From: SAR116 cluster bacterium
Lineage (GTDB): Bacteria > Pseudomonadota > Alphaproteobacteria > Puniceispirillales > Puniceispirillaceae
Assembly (NCBI GenBank): GCA_002683535.1
Contig: NYTO01000118.1
Span: forward strand, 2,440-8,627
Direction of reading: 5' to 3'
Length of the DNA: 6,188 nt
The notes beneath the pieces were generated by a model. It was given only the letters and a program-made list of their open reading frames with translations. It was not told the origin of the DNA and did no database searches. The translations under genes were made by a program, and so were the position numbers. Shown piece after piece: positions 1-6,016 of the stretch. Position 1 is the stretch's first letter. Every line of letters begins with the position of its first letter.

Positions 1-1
1 T

Positions 2-811
2 ATTCTGTCAGCGCATCCGCAGATTGACGTGGTGTCATTCACCGGATCGACACGCGCCGGCATCCTGATCAGCAAGGCCGCCGCCGATACGGTAAAGACA
101 GTGTCGCTGGAACTTGGCGGCAAGTCACCAAATCTGGTCTTTGCCGACAGTGATCTTGATGCAGCGGTTGAGCGCGGCACAAGTTTCTGTTTTGCCAATA
201 CCGGGCAGTCCTGCAACGCGGCAACGCGCATGCTGGTTGAACGCATCGCCTATGAACGCGCAGTGGAAGTGGCAAAGGCCACAGCCGAGGCAACACAGGT
301 TGATATGCCGGACAAGCCGGGCAGTCACATCGGGCCACTTGTCTCGCAGGCCCAGTTCGACAAGGTCCAAAAACTGATCCAGGTCGGTATCGATGAAGGT
401 GCGCGACTGGTTGCGGGCGGCACGGGCCGGCCCGAAGGCTTGAACCGTGGCTGGTTTGCAAGGCCTACCGTCTTTGCCGATGCGACACCCGACATGACCA
501 TCATGCGTGAGGAAATCTTTGGCCCGGTGCTGGCGATCATGCCGTTTGATACCGAGGATGAGGCGGTTGCGCTGGCAAATGACACCCCTTACGGCCTTGC
601 CGCCTATATCCAGACTGGCAGTGCAGATCGGGCGCGCCGGGTGGCATCAAGGCTGCGTGCCGGCATGATCCAGGTGAACGGGGCGCATCGCGCGTCGGGT
701 ATGCCCTTTGGCGGATACAAACAATCAGGGGTTGGCCGCGAGGGCGGCGCGTTCGGCATCGAGGAATTTCTCGAGGTGAAGACTGTCAGCGGCATTGTTG
801 AGGCGGGCTGA
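2..811 (+). CDS. Aldehyde dehydrogenase family protein, C-terminal part (5' end outside window)
   Basis: NAD(P)+-dependent aldehyde dehydrogenase that oxidises an aldehyde to the carboxylic acid in the cytoplasm; the substrate cannot be told from the sequence. The reading frame is already open at base 2, so the gene starts upstream, and about 269 residues are present out of the usual 470-500. Family motifs appear in order: FTGSTRAG (end of the NAD-binding fold), ELGGKSP with the general-base Glu codon at 110-112, NTGQSCNA with the nucleophilic Cys codon at 212-214, EEIFGPVL (cofactor-binding Glu-Phe pair) and PFGGYKQSGVGREGG near the C-terminus. All catalytic residues in the visible part are intact, so it should be active. 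The next gene lies 96 bp downstream on the same strand. Calling the family is secure; naming a specific enzyme such as succinate-semialdehyde or betaine-aldehyde dehydrogenase would be a guess. Confidence 0.95.
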   Translation: MLSAHPQIDVVSFTGSTRAGILISKAAADTVKTVSLELGGKSPNLVFADSDLDAAVERGTSFCFANTGQSCNAATRMLVERIAYERAVEVAKATAEATQVDMPDKPGSHIGPLVSQAQFDKVQKLIQVGIDEGARLVAGGTGRPEGLNRGWFARPTVFADATPDMTIMREEIFGPVLAIMPFDTEDEAVALANDTPYGLAAYIQTGSADRARRVASRLRAGMIQVNGAHRASGMPFGGYKQSGVGREGGAFGIEEFLEVKTVSGIVEAG

Positions 812-826
812 CAGCTGCCTGTTCAG
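808..826 (+). terminator. Weak hairpin at the aldehyde dehydrogenase stop codon
   Basis: The arms CTGACAG (808-814) and CTGTTCAG (819-826) pair over seven base pairs with one bulged T and a four-base loop, overlapping the TGA stop. There is no following T-run, so it is at best a weak or factor-dependent terminator. Confidence 0.22.
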
Positions 827-839
827 TCTCGCAAGGTGA

Positions 840-880
840 AAGCCAGAGGATAAAATCAAAAGTTAGAAGCCAGAGGATAA
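840..880. repeat. Two direct copies of a 14-bp sequence upstream of the methyltransferase gene
   Basis: The sequence AAGCCAGAGGATAA occurs at 840-853 and again, identical, at 867-880, a repeat period of 27 bp. It lies in the 96-bp spacer between the aldehyde dehydrogenase stop and the methyltransferase start. Each copy holds AGAGGA, which resembles a Shine-Dalgarno sequence, but neither is followed by a suitable start codon. The pair could be a regulator binding site or a local duplication. Confidence 0.6.
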
Positions 881-907
881 GTTTCGTAAGGGTTTTGGAG
901 TGGCAGC

Positions 908-1561
908 ATGAGTGGCGATGAGACAGACCGCGGGACAGAACTGCTGAAAGGCGCCTACGCGCTGGACAAGCCGGATGACCATCTGGATTACTACCGCGAA
1001 TTTGCCGCCTATTATGACCAGAGCTTCGCTGACGCGCTGGGTTATATCTATCCTGTGGCCATTGCGGACGCCCTTGGTACTGCCCGTCTGGCAGATGGGC
1101 CGGTTCTGGATGTCGGATGTGGCACTGGCCTTGTTGCCGAAGCGATCCACAAGGCACAGCCGGACCTTGTCATCCATGGTGTCGACCTGTCGCCAGAAAT
1201 GCTGGACAAGGCGCGCAGCAAGGGGCATTACGCCGCCTTGTTCGAAGCCGATTTGACAGCTGATATCAGCCATCTTGCCGGCGGCTATGGGGCGCTGGTC
1301 AGTGCGGGGACATTCACCCTCGGCCATCTGGGCCCGGCACCGCTTTCACCGCTGCTGGACCATTGTCTGCCGGGCGCGATGGCCATCATCGGTGTCAATC
1401 GTCAGCATTTTGAAGCCGAAGGGTTTGAGGCTGCGCTGAACAAGCTGCATCATGATGGCCGTATTTCTTTGCCGCAGCTGAACGAGGTTCAGATTTATGA
1501 CGGGTGTGATGCCGATCATGCGGGCGATACCGCCTTTGTCCTGCAATTTGCCGTGGCATAG
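908..1561 (+). CDS. Class I SAM-dependent methyltransferase
   Basis: Predicted cytoplasmic methyltransferase of 217 residues with a Rossmann-type SAM-binding fold; the methyl acceptor is unknown. Motif I is PVLDVGCGTGL at residues 65-75 (glycine-rich SAM loop), and the acidic end of strand 2 is HGVDLS with Asp93, expected to bind the ribose of SAM. It is followed by the common PEMLDKAR helix. The N-terminal segment (about residues 28-46, DYYREFAAYYDQSF) resembles the YDxWAxxYD lead-in of the METTL27/WBSCR27-like branch, a weak family hint only. There is no signal peptide or membrane segment. The ATG at 908 is preceded by GGAG at 897-900 with seven-base spacing, which supports this start. It could be co-transcribed with the aldehyde dehydrogenase, but the 96-bp gap with its direct repeat makes an own promoter equally likely. 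The downstream gene is convergent. Confidence 0.88.
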   Translation: MSGDETDRGTELLKGAYALDKPDDHLDYYREFAAYYDQSFADALGYIYPVAIADALGTARLADGPVLDVGCGTGLVAEAIHKAQPDLVIHGVDLSPEMLDKARSKGHYAALFEADLTADISHLAGGYGALVSAGTFTLGHLGPAPLSPLLDHCLPGAMAIIGVNRQHFEAEGFEAALNKLHHDGRISLPQLNEVQIYDGCDADHAGDTAFVLQFAVA

Positions 1562-1573
1562 GTTTTGCGGCCT

Positions 1574-1598
1574 GAACATCTCCAGACCGGTGGTGTTC
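1574..1598. terminator. Candidate hairpin between convergent genes
   Basis: This 42-bp gap between two convergent stop codons contains GAACATC (1574-1580) pairing with GGTGTTC (1592-1598), including one G-T pair. After a single T-T mismatch, two more C-G pairs close a five-base loop. Position and symmetry fit a bidirectional terminator, but no T-run follows on either strand. Confidence 0.35.
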
Positions 1599-1603
1599 GC
1601 ATA

Positions 1604-1963
1604 TCACTGATCGTCGCCGACAAGGCTCATTGACTTGCCGTTTCCCATCGGAATATCAGTGTAATCCTCAATATTGATGCCTTCGACACAACCCAGATTA
1701 TAGCCATATTGCGAGGCACTGCGCCGCCAGTGATGGGTGTATATCCCGCATGTCTTGCAGAAATAATGGCGCGCGGTATTGGTGTTCCATTGATAAAGTG
1801 ACAGGTTGTCCTCGCCCGCGACAATCCTGAAATCTTCCTTTTTCGCTGTTACTATCACCGCGCCCTTGCGACGGCAGATAGAGCAGTTGCAGCGGCGAAA
1901 TTCCTCAATTTCACTATCAACTTCGAAGCGCACCGTTCCGCAGTGGCATGACCCTGTTTGCAT
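1604..1963 (-). CDS. GFA-family (glutathione-dependent formaldehyde-activating enzyme / CENP-V type) zinc protein
   Basis: Small cytoplasmic zinc protein of 119 residues, the usual size for single-domain GFA proteins. All seven metal-ligand cysteines are present: SCHCG gives Cys6 and Cys8, CNCSIC gives Cys25, Cys27 and Cys30, and FCKTCG gives Cys69 and Cys72. The founding member was described as S-(hydroxymethyl)glutathione synthase, but that activity is disputed and most paralogues have no known substrate, so a formaldehyde role should not be assumed. The ATG at 1963 is chosen because GGGGA (1971-1975 on the minus strand) sits seven bases upstream and because family members begin just before the first CxC. 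A longer version from a TTG at 2011 adds 16 residues without family similarity. The gene is convergent with the methyltransferase and divergent from the transporter, so it is probably transcribed alone. Confidence 0.9.
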   Translation of the reverse strand: MQTGSCHCGTVRFEVDSEIEEFRRCNCSICRRKGAVIVTAKKEDFRIVAGEDNLSLYQWNTNTARHYFCKTCGIYTHHWRRSASQYGYNLGCVEGINIEDYTDIPMGNGKSMSLVGDDQ

Positions 1964-2020
1964 CCTGATTTCCCCACTTCTGTGTCTCTGCAATATCCGT
2001 TTCCAGGACAAGCGTCGCGC

Positions 2021-2070
2021 AGCAAATGCGCAAAGGCAAGATTTTGCGCTTTTTCCCGAGGTGATTTGCT
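2021..2070 (+). promoter_or_regulatory. Nested inverted repeat with T-run in the probable leader of the transporter gene
   Basis: Within the 150-bp divergent spacer, GCGCAAA (2028-2034) pairs perfectly with TTTGCGC (2043-2049) around an eight-base loop and is followed at once by five T (2050-2054), the shape of an intrinsic terminator read on the plus strand. A second perfect pair, AGCAAAT (2021-2027) with ATTTGCT (2064-2070), encloses it. The element ends about 45 bp before the transporter start and points into it, so it could act as an attenuator or a protein-binding site. No promoter or ligand-binding fold could be identified. Confidence 0.4.
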
Positions 2071-2115
2071 GATAAGTGCGAACAGGAAGGCTGAAAAATC
2101 ATATGAGGCGCGATG

Positions 2116-3156
2116 ATGACGGAATACATGCAACGTCCGGTTATTGCGCTGCTGATGTTGGCGGCCGGCATGGCCTTCATTCCCTTGAACGACGCGCTTT
2201 TCAAATTGATGAGCGCACGCCTGCCGCTGGCTGAAATCACCTTCGTGCGCGGCGTGATAACGCTGGTCATTCTGGCGATTGTCAGCAATGGCTTTCGGGC
2301 TATGTTCGGTTTGTCTGCGGCAGAATTCTGGCAGTTCTTCGCGCGGGGACTGTGCCTTGTCGTGGCGATGGTTCTGTTTTTTGTCGCGCTTGGCAGTTTG
2401 CCATTGCCAACATGCGTTGCCATCTTCTTCATCTCGCCCCTGTTGATAACCTTGCTGTCAGTGCCATTTCTGGGTGAACGGATTGGCATTCACCGCAGTC
2501 TTTCCGTTCTTGCCGGAATGGGTGGTGTGTTGCTGATCATCAAGCCCGGCACCGATGCGTTTCAGCCGGAAACCCTGCTGGTGTTTGGGGCAGCGCTTTC
2601 CTATGCGCTGTTTCAGATATGGACACGCCGTCTGAAATCAGTGGGCAATCTGGAAGCGATGGTTACGGTTCAGCATGTGGCCTATGTTGTGGCTGCCACG
2701 CCGGCCTTGATCTATAATATCATTGCGCCTTTGCCACCTTCCGGCAGTGCCAGTCTGGACTTCATGCTGCGTGCGCCCACCATGCCGGGGTTGATCGACT
2801 GGCTGTTTATCGCCGTTTGCGCGGTGATGGTTCTGTTCCTGTCGTGGGTGTCATCGAACGCCTACCGCGCTGTCGAGGCATCTTTCATCGCGCCGTTTGA
2901 ATATGCCGCCATCCCGTTTGCGGTTATCTGGGGCATTCTGATCTGGCAAGATTGGCCGGACATGCTGGCATGGGCAGGGATGGGCCTGATTCTGGTGGGC
3001 GGGCTGTATACAGTTTATCGTGAACGGCAGCTGAACACGACAGTGATGAGCGACACGCCCATGCCGGCGTCAACGGCAGCCGCCCATCCGCCTGAAGATG
3101 ATATGCCGGGGCATGAAGGCACCAGCACCGGCAGCGATCAGGGCAAGGTCAAATAG
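2116..3156 (+). CDS. DMT-superfamily transporter with two EamA domains
   Basis: Inner-membrane protein of 346 residues predicted to export or exchange a small metabolite; the substrate is not readable from the sequence. About ten hydrophobic helices are visible, at roughly residues 9-31, 39-58, 72-94, 98-118, 127-144, 152-170, 184-205, 226-245, 254-277 and 283-301. They form the two five-helix EamA repeats typical of the family. Each repeat shows the expected end-of-helix-4 pattern: FLGERIG in the first and IWQDWP in the second, where Gln-Asp stands in place of the usual Gly-Glu. The last 45 or so residues are a hydrophilic Pro/Ser/Thr/Gly-rich tail, probably disordered. Start: GAGG at 2105-2108 lies seven bases from ATG 2116 and four from the adjacent ATG 2113, so 2116 is preferred, but 2113 is possible. 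The gene is divergent from the GFA gene and convergent with ccmE. Confidence 0.92.
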   Translation: MTEYMQRPVIALLMLAAGMAFIPLNDALFKLMSARLPLAEITFVRGVITLVILAIVSNGFRAMFGLSAAEFWQFFARGLCLVVAMVLFFVALGSLPLPTCVAIFFISPLLITLLSVPFLGERIGIHRSLSVLAGMGGVLLIIKPGTDAFQPETLLVFGAALSYALFQIWTRRLKSVGNLEAMVTVQHVAYVVAATPALIYNIIAPLPPSGSASLDFMLRAPTMPGLIDWLFIAVCAVMVLFLSWVSSNAYRAVEASFIAPFEYAAIPFAVIWGILIWQDWPDMLAWAGMGLILVGGLYTVYRERQLNTTVMSDTPMPASTAAAHPPEDDMPGHEGTSTGSDQGKVK

Positions 3157-3191
3157 ACCAGCTTGCCCGGAATGGGCCGCCCAGACGGACC

Positions 3192-3620
3192 CTATTGGTC
3201 AGAGCCCTGCCACACGCCTTTTTCCTTGAGCGAGTCTGCGACTTCTCGCGGCATATAGGTTTCGTCATGCTTGGCCAGCACATTGCTGGCGGTCAGCTGA
3301 CCGTCATTGATCCGGCCTTCGGCGACAACGCCCTGTCCTTCACGAAACAGGCTTGGCAGCGCGCCATCAAAGCTGACGGCAATTTCTTCCACGCCGTCAG
3401 TGACCACAAACTGTGATGCCAGCCCGTCAATATCAACGCTGCCTTCCTTGACCAGACCACCAAGTCGAATCGCGCGATTTTCCATGCCTGATGGAATTTC
3501 AGACGGGGTGTAGAAGAACACTATATTGTCGCGTAGCGCAGTCAGCACCAGCCAGACAGCCAGGCCCAGAAGGGCGGCTATGGCAATGACCGCGGCTAGC
3601 CGTTGCTGTTTTGGTGTCAT
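3192..3620 (-). CDS. ccmE: Cytochrome c maturation protein CcmE (periplasmic heme chaperone)
   Basis: CcmE takes heme from CcmC/CcmAB, binds it covalently through a histidine and passes it to CcmF/CcmH for attachment to apocytochromes c. The 142-residue protein has a short basic N-terminus, one membrane anchor at about residues 8-28, and a periplasmic beta-barrel domain. The hallmark AKHDETYMPREV is present, with heme-binding His118 and axial Tyr122. It also has the early IRLGGLVKEGSV and later FREGQGVVAEGRI segments typical of the family. The ATG at 3620 is preferred because GGAG (3628-3631, minus strand) lies seven bases upstream; an in-frame GTG at 3638 adds six residues. In many alphaproteobacteria ccmE sits in a ccmI-E-F-H operon. 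Here the downstream neighbour is a convergent transporter, so the gene is detached. It is transcribed divergently from a c-type cytochrome, a likely client. Confidence 0.96.
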   Translation of the reverse strand: MTPKQQRLAAVIAIAALLGLAVWLVLTALRDNIVFFYTPSEIPSGMENRAIRLGGLVKEGSVDIDGLASQFVVTDGVEEIAVSFDGALPSLFREGQGVVAEGRINDGQLTASNVLAKHDETYMPREVADSLKEKGVWQGSDQ

Positions 3621-3822
3621 GCGACGTCTCCGATCCACTATTGCGGGTGCTTACCCTGCGCCGGTCGACAGCGCAAGCGGCATGCTGCATCTGTGACCAG
3701 ATGTATCGCAATTCGGTTTATTATTTGCCGCCTGCGGCTTGCAAGCTGGTCTCCACTGCTTTATCTGAAACGCAGCGGTGTTGCTGCCGCGCATACCCGA
3801 TGTCGAAACGGAAACCGAACCC
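3621..3822. promoter_or_regulatory. Divergent control region between ccmE and the cytochrome c gene
   Basis: This 202-bp spacer must hold the promoters of both genes. A perfect inverted repeat CATCTG-TGAC-CAGATG lies at 3688-3703. A perfect ten-base palindrome GCTTGCAAGC is at 3737-3746, just after GCCGC-CT-GCGGC (3727-3738). The central TTGCAA (3739-3744) reads the same on both strands. On the plus strand it is followed after 17 bp by TATCTG (3762-3767), and on the minus strand after 15 bp by TAATAA (3718-3723). A shared -35 region for divergent promoters is therefore conceivable, but the matches to consensus are modest. Confidence 0.3.
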
Positions 3823-4215
3823 ATGTTGAACCGATCTTCGAACCGCTTTTCAACCCTGCTTGGCGCGGCCGTTCTCGGCCTTGCTGCCCTGACGTCTGCA
3901 CCGGTTCTTGCCGGCGATGCCGAGGCGGGTAAAAAAGTCTTCAAGAAATGCAAGGCCTGCCATTACGCCGCCAAGGAAAAGAACAAAACCGGTCCTCATC
4001 TGGTCAATCTGATGGGTCGTGAGGCCGGATCGATTGAAGGTTTTAAATATTCGAAGGCGATGAAAGCGTCCGGGATCATCTGGGACGAAGAAACGCTGAC
4101 AGCCTATCTGCGTGCCCCGAAGAAATATGTCAAAGGCACGAAGATGGCGTTTGCCGGGTTGAAGAAAGACGCCGATATCGCAAATGTTATCGCTTATCTG
4201 AAGGCCCAGCCCTGA
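3823..4215 (+). CDS. Exported class I c-type cytochrome (cytochrome c2/c550 type)
   Basis: Small periplasmic electron carrier, probably linking the bc1 complex or another donor to a terminal oxidase. Of 130 residues, the first 30 form a Sec signal peptide: basic start, hydrophobic core LLGAAVLGLAALT, and cleavage after PVLA. The mature protein is about 100 residues. The single heme site is CKACH (Cys43, Cys46, His47), and the distal ligand is likely Met108 in GTKMAFAG. The segments GFKYSKAMKASGIIW and LTAYLRAPKKYV match mitochondrial-type class I cytochromes. The surface is rich in lysine, as in carriers that dock to acidic partners. ATG 3823 begins a normal signal peptide; a GTG at 3778 in the same frame would add 15 unlikely residues. 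The Shine-Dalgarno is weak (GGAA about eight bases upstream). The FMN dehydrogenase starts 31 bp downstream on the same strand. Confidence 0.94.
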   Translation: MLNRSSNRFSTLLGAAVLGLAALTSAPVLAGDAEAGKKVFKKCKACHYAAKEKNKTGPHLVNLMGREAGSIEGFKYSKAMKASGIIWDEETLTAYLRAPKKYVKGTKMAFAGLKKDADIANVIAYLKAQP

Positions 4216-4235
4216 CCATTGAGGCTGGCAGCCAT

Positions 4236-4240
4236 AGGGG
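4236..4240 (+). promoter_or_regulatory. Ribosome binding site favouring a TTG start
   Basis: AGGGG lies six bases before TTG 4247 but 15 and 18 bases before the in-frame ATG codons at 4256 and 4259. The spacing favours TTG as the true start of the hydroxyacid dehydrogenase. Only three or four residues are at stake, and conserved sequence (KYPRL) begins after the last of these codons. Confidence 0.55.
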
Positions 4241-4246
4241 TTTGTC

Positions 4247-5407
4247 TTGGACCATATGATGAAATATCCCCGCCTGCGCGATCTTGAAATGCCGGCGCGT
4301 CGGCGCATTCCGCCTTTTGTCTTCGCCTATCTTGACTCCGGAACAGGCCATGATGTCGCGCGGCAGGCCAACCGTGACTACTATGACGCGATCACCTTGA
4401 CCCCGCGCTTTCTGCGCGGGCGGGTTGACGCCGATCTGTCGACATCGATTCTTGGCCAGAATTTTGAGGCACCGTTTGGTGTGGCGCCGATTGGCCTGTC
4501 ATCCATGATCTGGCCCGGGGCCGAGAAAATACTCGCATCTGCGGCTGCCAGTCACGGGTTTCCCTATACGCTCAGCACGGTGGCCGGGGACTCCATTGAA
4601 AATGTGGCAAAGGCCGGTGGGGCGAATACCTGGTTCCAGCTTTATGCGGCAAAGGACAGGGATATCACATTTGATTTGATGCGCCGGGCGCGTGCCTGCA
4701 ATGTTGAAACGCTGTTGGTGACTGCCGATGTGCCCGCTCCAAGCCGGCGTGAGCGCATGCGTATTGCCGGTGCGCCGCTTGGCAGTCGTGGCAATTCGAC
4801 ATTCACCCCGCGCGTGATCTGGCAGACAGCCATGCATCCGGGCTGGGCCATGCGGATGGTGGCAACCGGTGGTCCAAAGTTCCGCAATATGGAACCCTAT
4901 AGTGAAACGCATGGGCATCTGCCGATCACCTCGTTCATTGGGCAGCAGCTGAATGGCACGCTTGACTGGGACTATCTCGAAGAAATCCGTGCTGCCTGGC
5001 CCGGCAAGATGTTGCTGAAAGGCGTTCTGGAAGGGCAGGATGCCGAGCGCGCTGTTCGGGTGGGCGTTGACGGGCTTGTTATCTCCAACCATGGCGGTCG
5101 CCAGCTTGATGCCGCACCGCACCCGCTGGACAGGATCGGCGCAATCCGCGCGGTCGTAGGCAAAAAGCTTCCTCTCGTTGTCGATAGCGGCATTCAATCC
5201 GGTCTCGATATCGTCAAGGCGCTGGCATGCGGTGCTGATTTTGTAATGATCGGGCGTGCGTTCATGTATGCCGTTGCCGCGCTTGGCAAGGATGGCGGCG
5301 AACATGCAGCCGCTGTGCTTCTGGAAGAAATGCGTGATGTGATGGCGCAGCTTGGTATCACGTCGCTAAGCGGGTTGCGTGAGGTTGAAATCAATCGCCG
5401 CGGATAA
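4247..5407 (+). CDS. FMN-dependent alpha-hydroxyacid dehydrogenase (LldD / glycolate oxidase family)
   Basis: Flavoenzyme of 386 residues that oxidises a 2-hydroxyacid such as L-lactate, glycolate or mandelate to the 2-oxoacid. The fold is a TIM barrel, and the active-site set is complete by alignment to plant glycolate oxidase: Tyr28 (FAYLDSG), Tyr133 (FQLYAAKDR), Asp161 (VTADVP), Arg168 (SRRER), Lys258 (LLKGVL), and catalytic His282 with Arg285 (SNHGGRQLD). FMN-phosphate binding is shown by DSGIQSG at 313-319 and IGRAF at 335-339. There is no signal peptide, so it acts at the cytoplasmic side. The insert at about 176-225 (IWQTAMHPGWAMRM region) corresponds to the loop that anchors bacterial dehydrogenases to the membrane, so electrons probably go to quinone; an oxidase cannot be excluded. 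The cytochrome gene is 31 bp upstream and the copper chaperone 43 bp downstream, suggesting one operon. The substrate is uncertain. Confidence 0.93.
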   Translation: MDHMMKYPRLRDLEMPARRRIPPFVFAYLDSGTGHDVARQANRDYYDAITLTPRFLRGRVDADLSTSILGQNFEAPFGVAPIGLSSMIWPGAEKILASAAASHGFPYTLSTVAGDSIENVAKAGGANTWFQLYAAKDRDITFDLMRRARACNVETLLVTADVPAPSRRERMRIAGAPLGSRGNSTFTPRVIWQTAMHPGWAMRMVATGGPKFRNMEPYSETHGHLPITSFIGQQLNGTLDWDYLEEIRAAWPGKMLLKGVLEGQDAERAVRVGVDGLVISNHGGRQLDAAPHPLDRIGAIRAVVGKKLPLVVDSGIQSGLDIVKALACGADFVMIGRAFMYAVAALGKDGGEHAAAVLLEEMRDVMAQLGITSLSGLREVEINRRG

Positions 5408-5450
5408 CCCGTTGAATATTCGCGCCGAATATTTGGGAAGGTTCAATTTT

Positions 5451-5993
5451 ATGAAGTGTAAAGAGATCATGCGTGCGTTGATCGGCCTGGCCGTCTTGCT
5501 GTGTCTGCCAGCAGCAATGGCCAGCGCCGCCAGTTCCCGGAACCTTGAAGTCAGCGATGTGCAAATCCGCGCCACGGCGCCCGGTATGACGGCCACGGGT
5601 GGTTATGTGACGATCACCAACAATTCCGGTAAAGCTGATCGTCTGATTGCCGTAAGGGCGTCTTTTGCCGGCATGGCTGACATCCACAATATGGTCAATG
5701 ATGACGGCGTGATGAAAATGCGTCCGGTGGAAGGCGGGTTGCCGATTGCTGCTGGCCAGACTGTCACTCTGGCACCGGGCGGCCTGCATTTGATGTTTAT
5801 GGGGCTGACATCCACCCTTGCACCGGGCGACGTGCATACTGTCACGCTGGAATTTGCATCGGGCGCGGTTAAACGTGCTTTGGGCATGGTGCGCAGCCCT
5901 GCCGATATTCACAGCAGTGATGACGCGCACAGGCATGACGAAAAGCATGACCATTCGCATGGACAAAAGAGCGAGCACAAGCACGACCACTAG
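5451..5993 (+). CDS. Periplasmic copper chaperone of the PCu(A)C family with histidine-rich tail
   Basis: Exported Cu(I) chaperone of 180 residues, of the family that delivers copper to the CuA site of cytochrome c oxidase or to cbb3 oxidase. Residues 1-26 form a signal peptide (basic start, core ALIGLAVLLCLP, cleavage near AMASA-A). The cupredoxin-like domain spans about 32-148 and carries the copper ligands of the H-M-H-M pattern: His79 (DIHNM), Met90 (MKMRP), His113 and Met115 (GLHLMFMG). It also has the family-typical TGGYVTITNNS segment. The last 27 residues hold nine histidines among Asp, Lys and Ser, a probable extra metal-binding tail. ATG 5451 is chosen because GGAAGG (5436-5441) lies nine bases upstream and a signal peptide follows directly. 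A GTG at 5379 would overlap the dehydrogenase and hide the signal peptide. It is probably the last gene of the cytochrome-dehydrogenase-chaperone unit. Confidence 0.94.
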   Translation: MKCKEIMRALIGLAVLLCLPAAMASAASSRNLEVSDVQIRATAPGMTATGGYVTITNNSGKADRLIAVRASFAGMADIHNMVNDDGVMKMRPVEGGLPIAAGQTVTLAPGGLHLMFMGLTSTLAPGDVHTVTLEFASGAVKRALGMVRSPADIHSSDDAHRHDEKHDHSHGQKSEHKHDH

Positions 5994-6016
5994 CAGGCAC
6001 CTGCTTCACACATAGC

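Noticed and set aside
863..1327. Minus-strand open frame of 154 codons opposite the methyltransferase
   Set aside because: It overlaps motif I and the start region of a convincing methyltransferase, and its own translation has no family features.
2..1963. A formaldehyde or one-carbon module made of aldehyde dehydrogenase, methyltransferase and GFA protein
   Set aside because: The GFA gene is on the opposite strand, the dehydrogenase motifs do not specify formaldehyde, and the methyltransferase substrate is unknown; the link rests on names only.
3157..3191. Terminator between the transporter and ccmE
   Set aside because: Only a four-base-pair stem (GCCC 3165-3168 with GGGC 3174-3177) and a loose five-base outer pair are present, without a T-run.
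3778..3822. Upstream GTG start for the cytochrome c gene
   Set aside because: The added residues are acidic and would spoil the signal peptide that begins cleanly at ATG 3823.
4499..5305. Minus-strand open frame of 268 codons opposite the hydroxyacid dehydrogenase
   Set aside because: It is fully antisense to a gene with a complete active-site set, and its translation is Cys/His/Arg/Pro-rich without recognisable motifs.
5379..5450. Upstream GTG start for the copper chaperone, overlapping the dehydrogenase gene
   Set aside because: It would put 24 residues before the signal peptide, while ATG 5451 has a good Shine-Dalgarno.
5391..5990. Minus-strand open frame of 199 codons opposite the copper chaperone
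   Set aside because: It is a mirror of the chaperone reading frame with no plausible protein character; the sense strand has a signal peptide and copper ligands.
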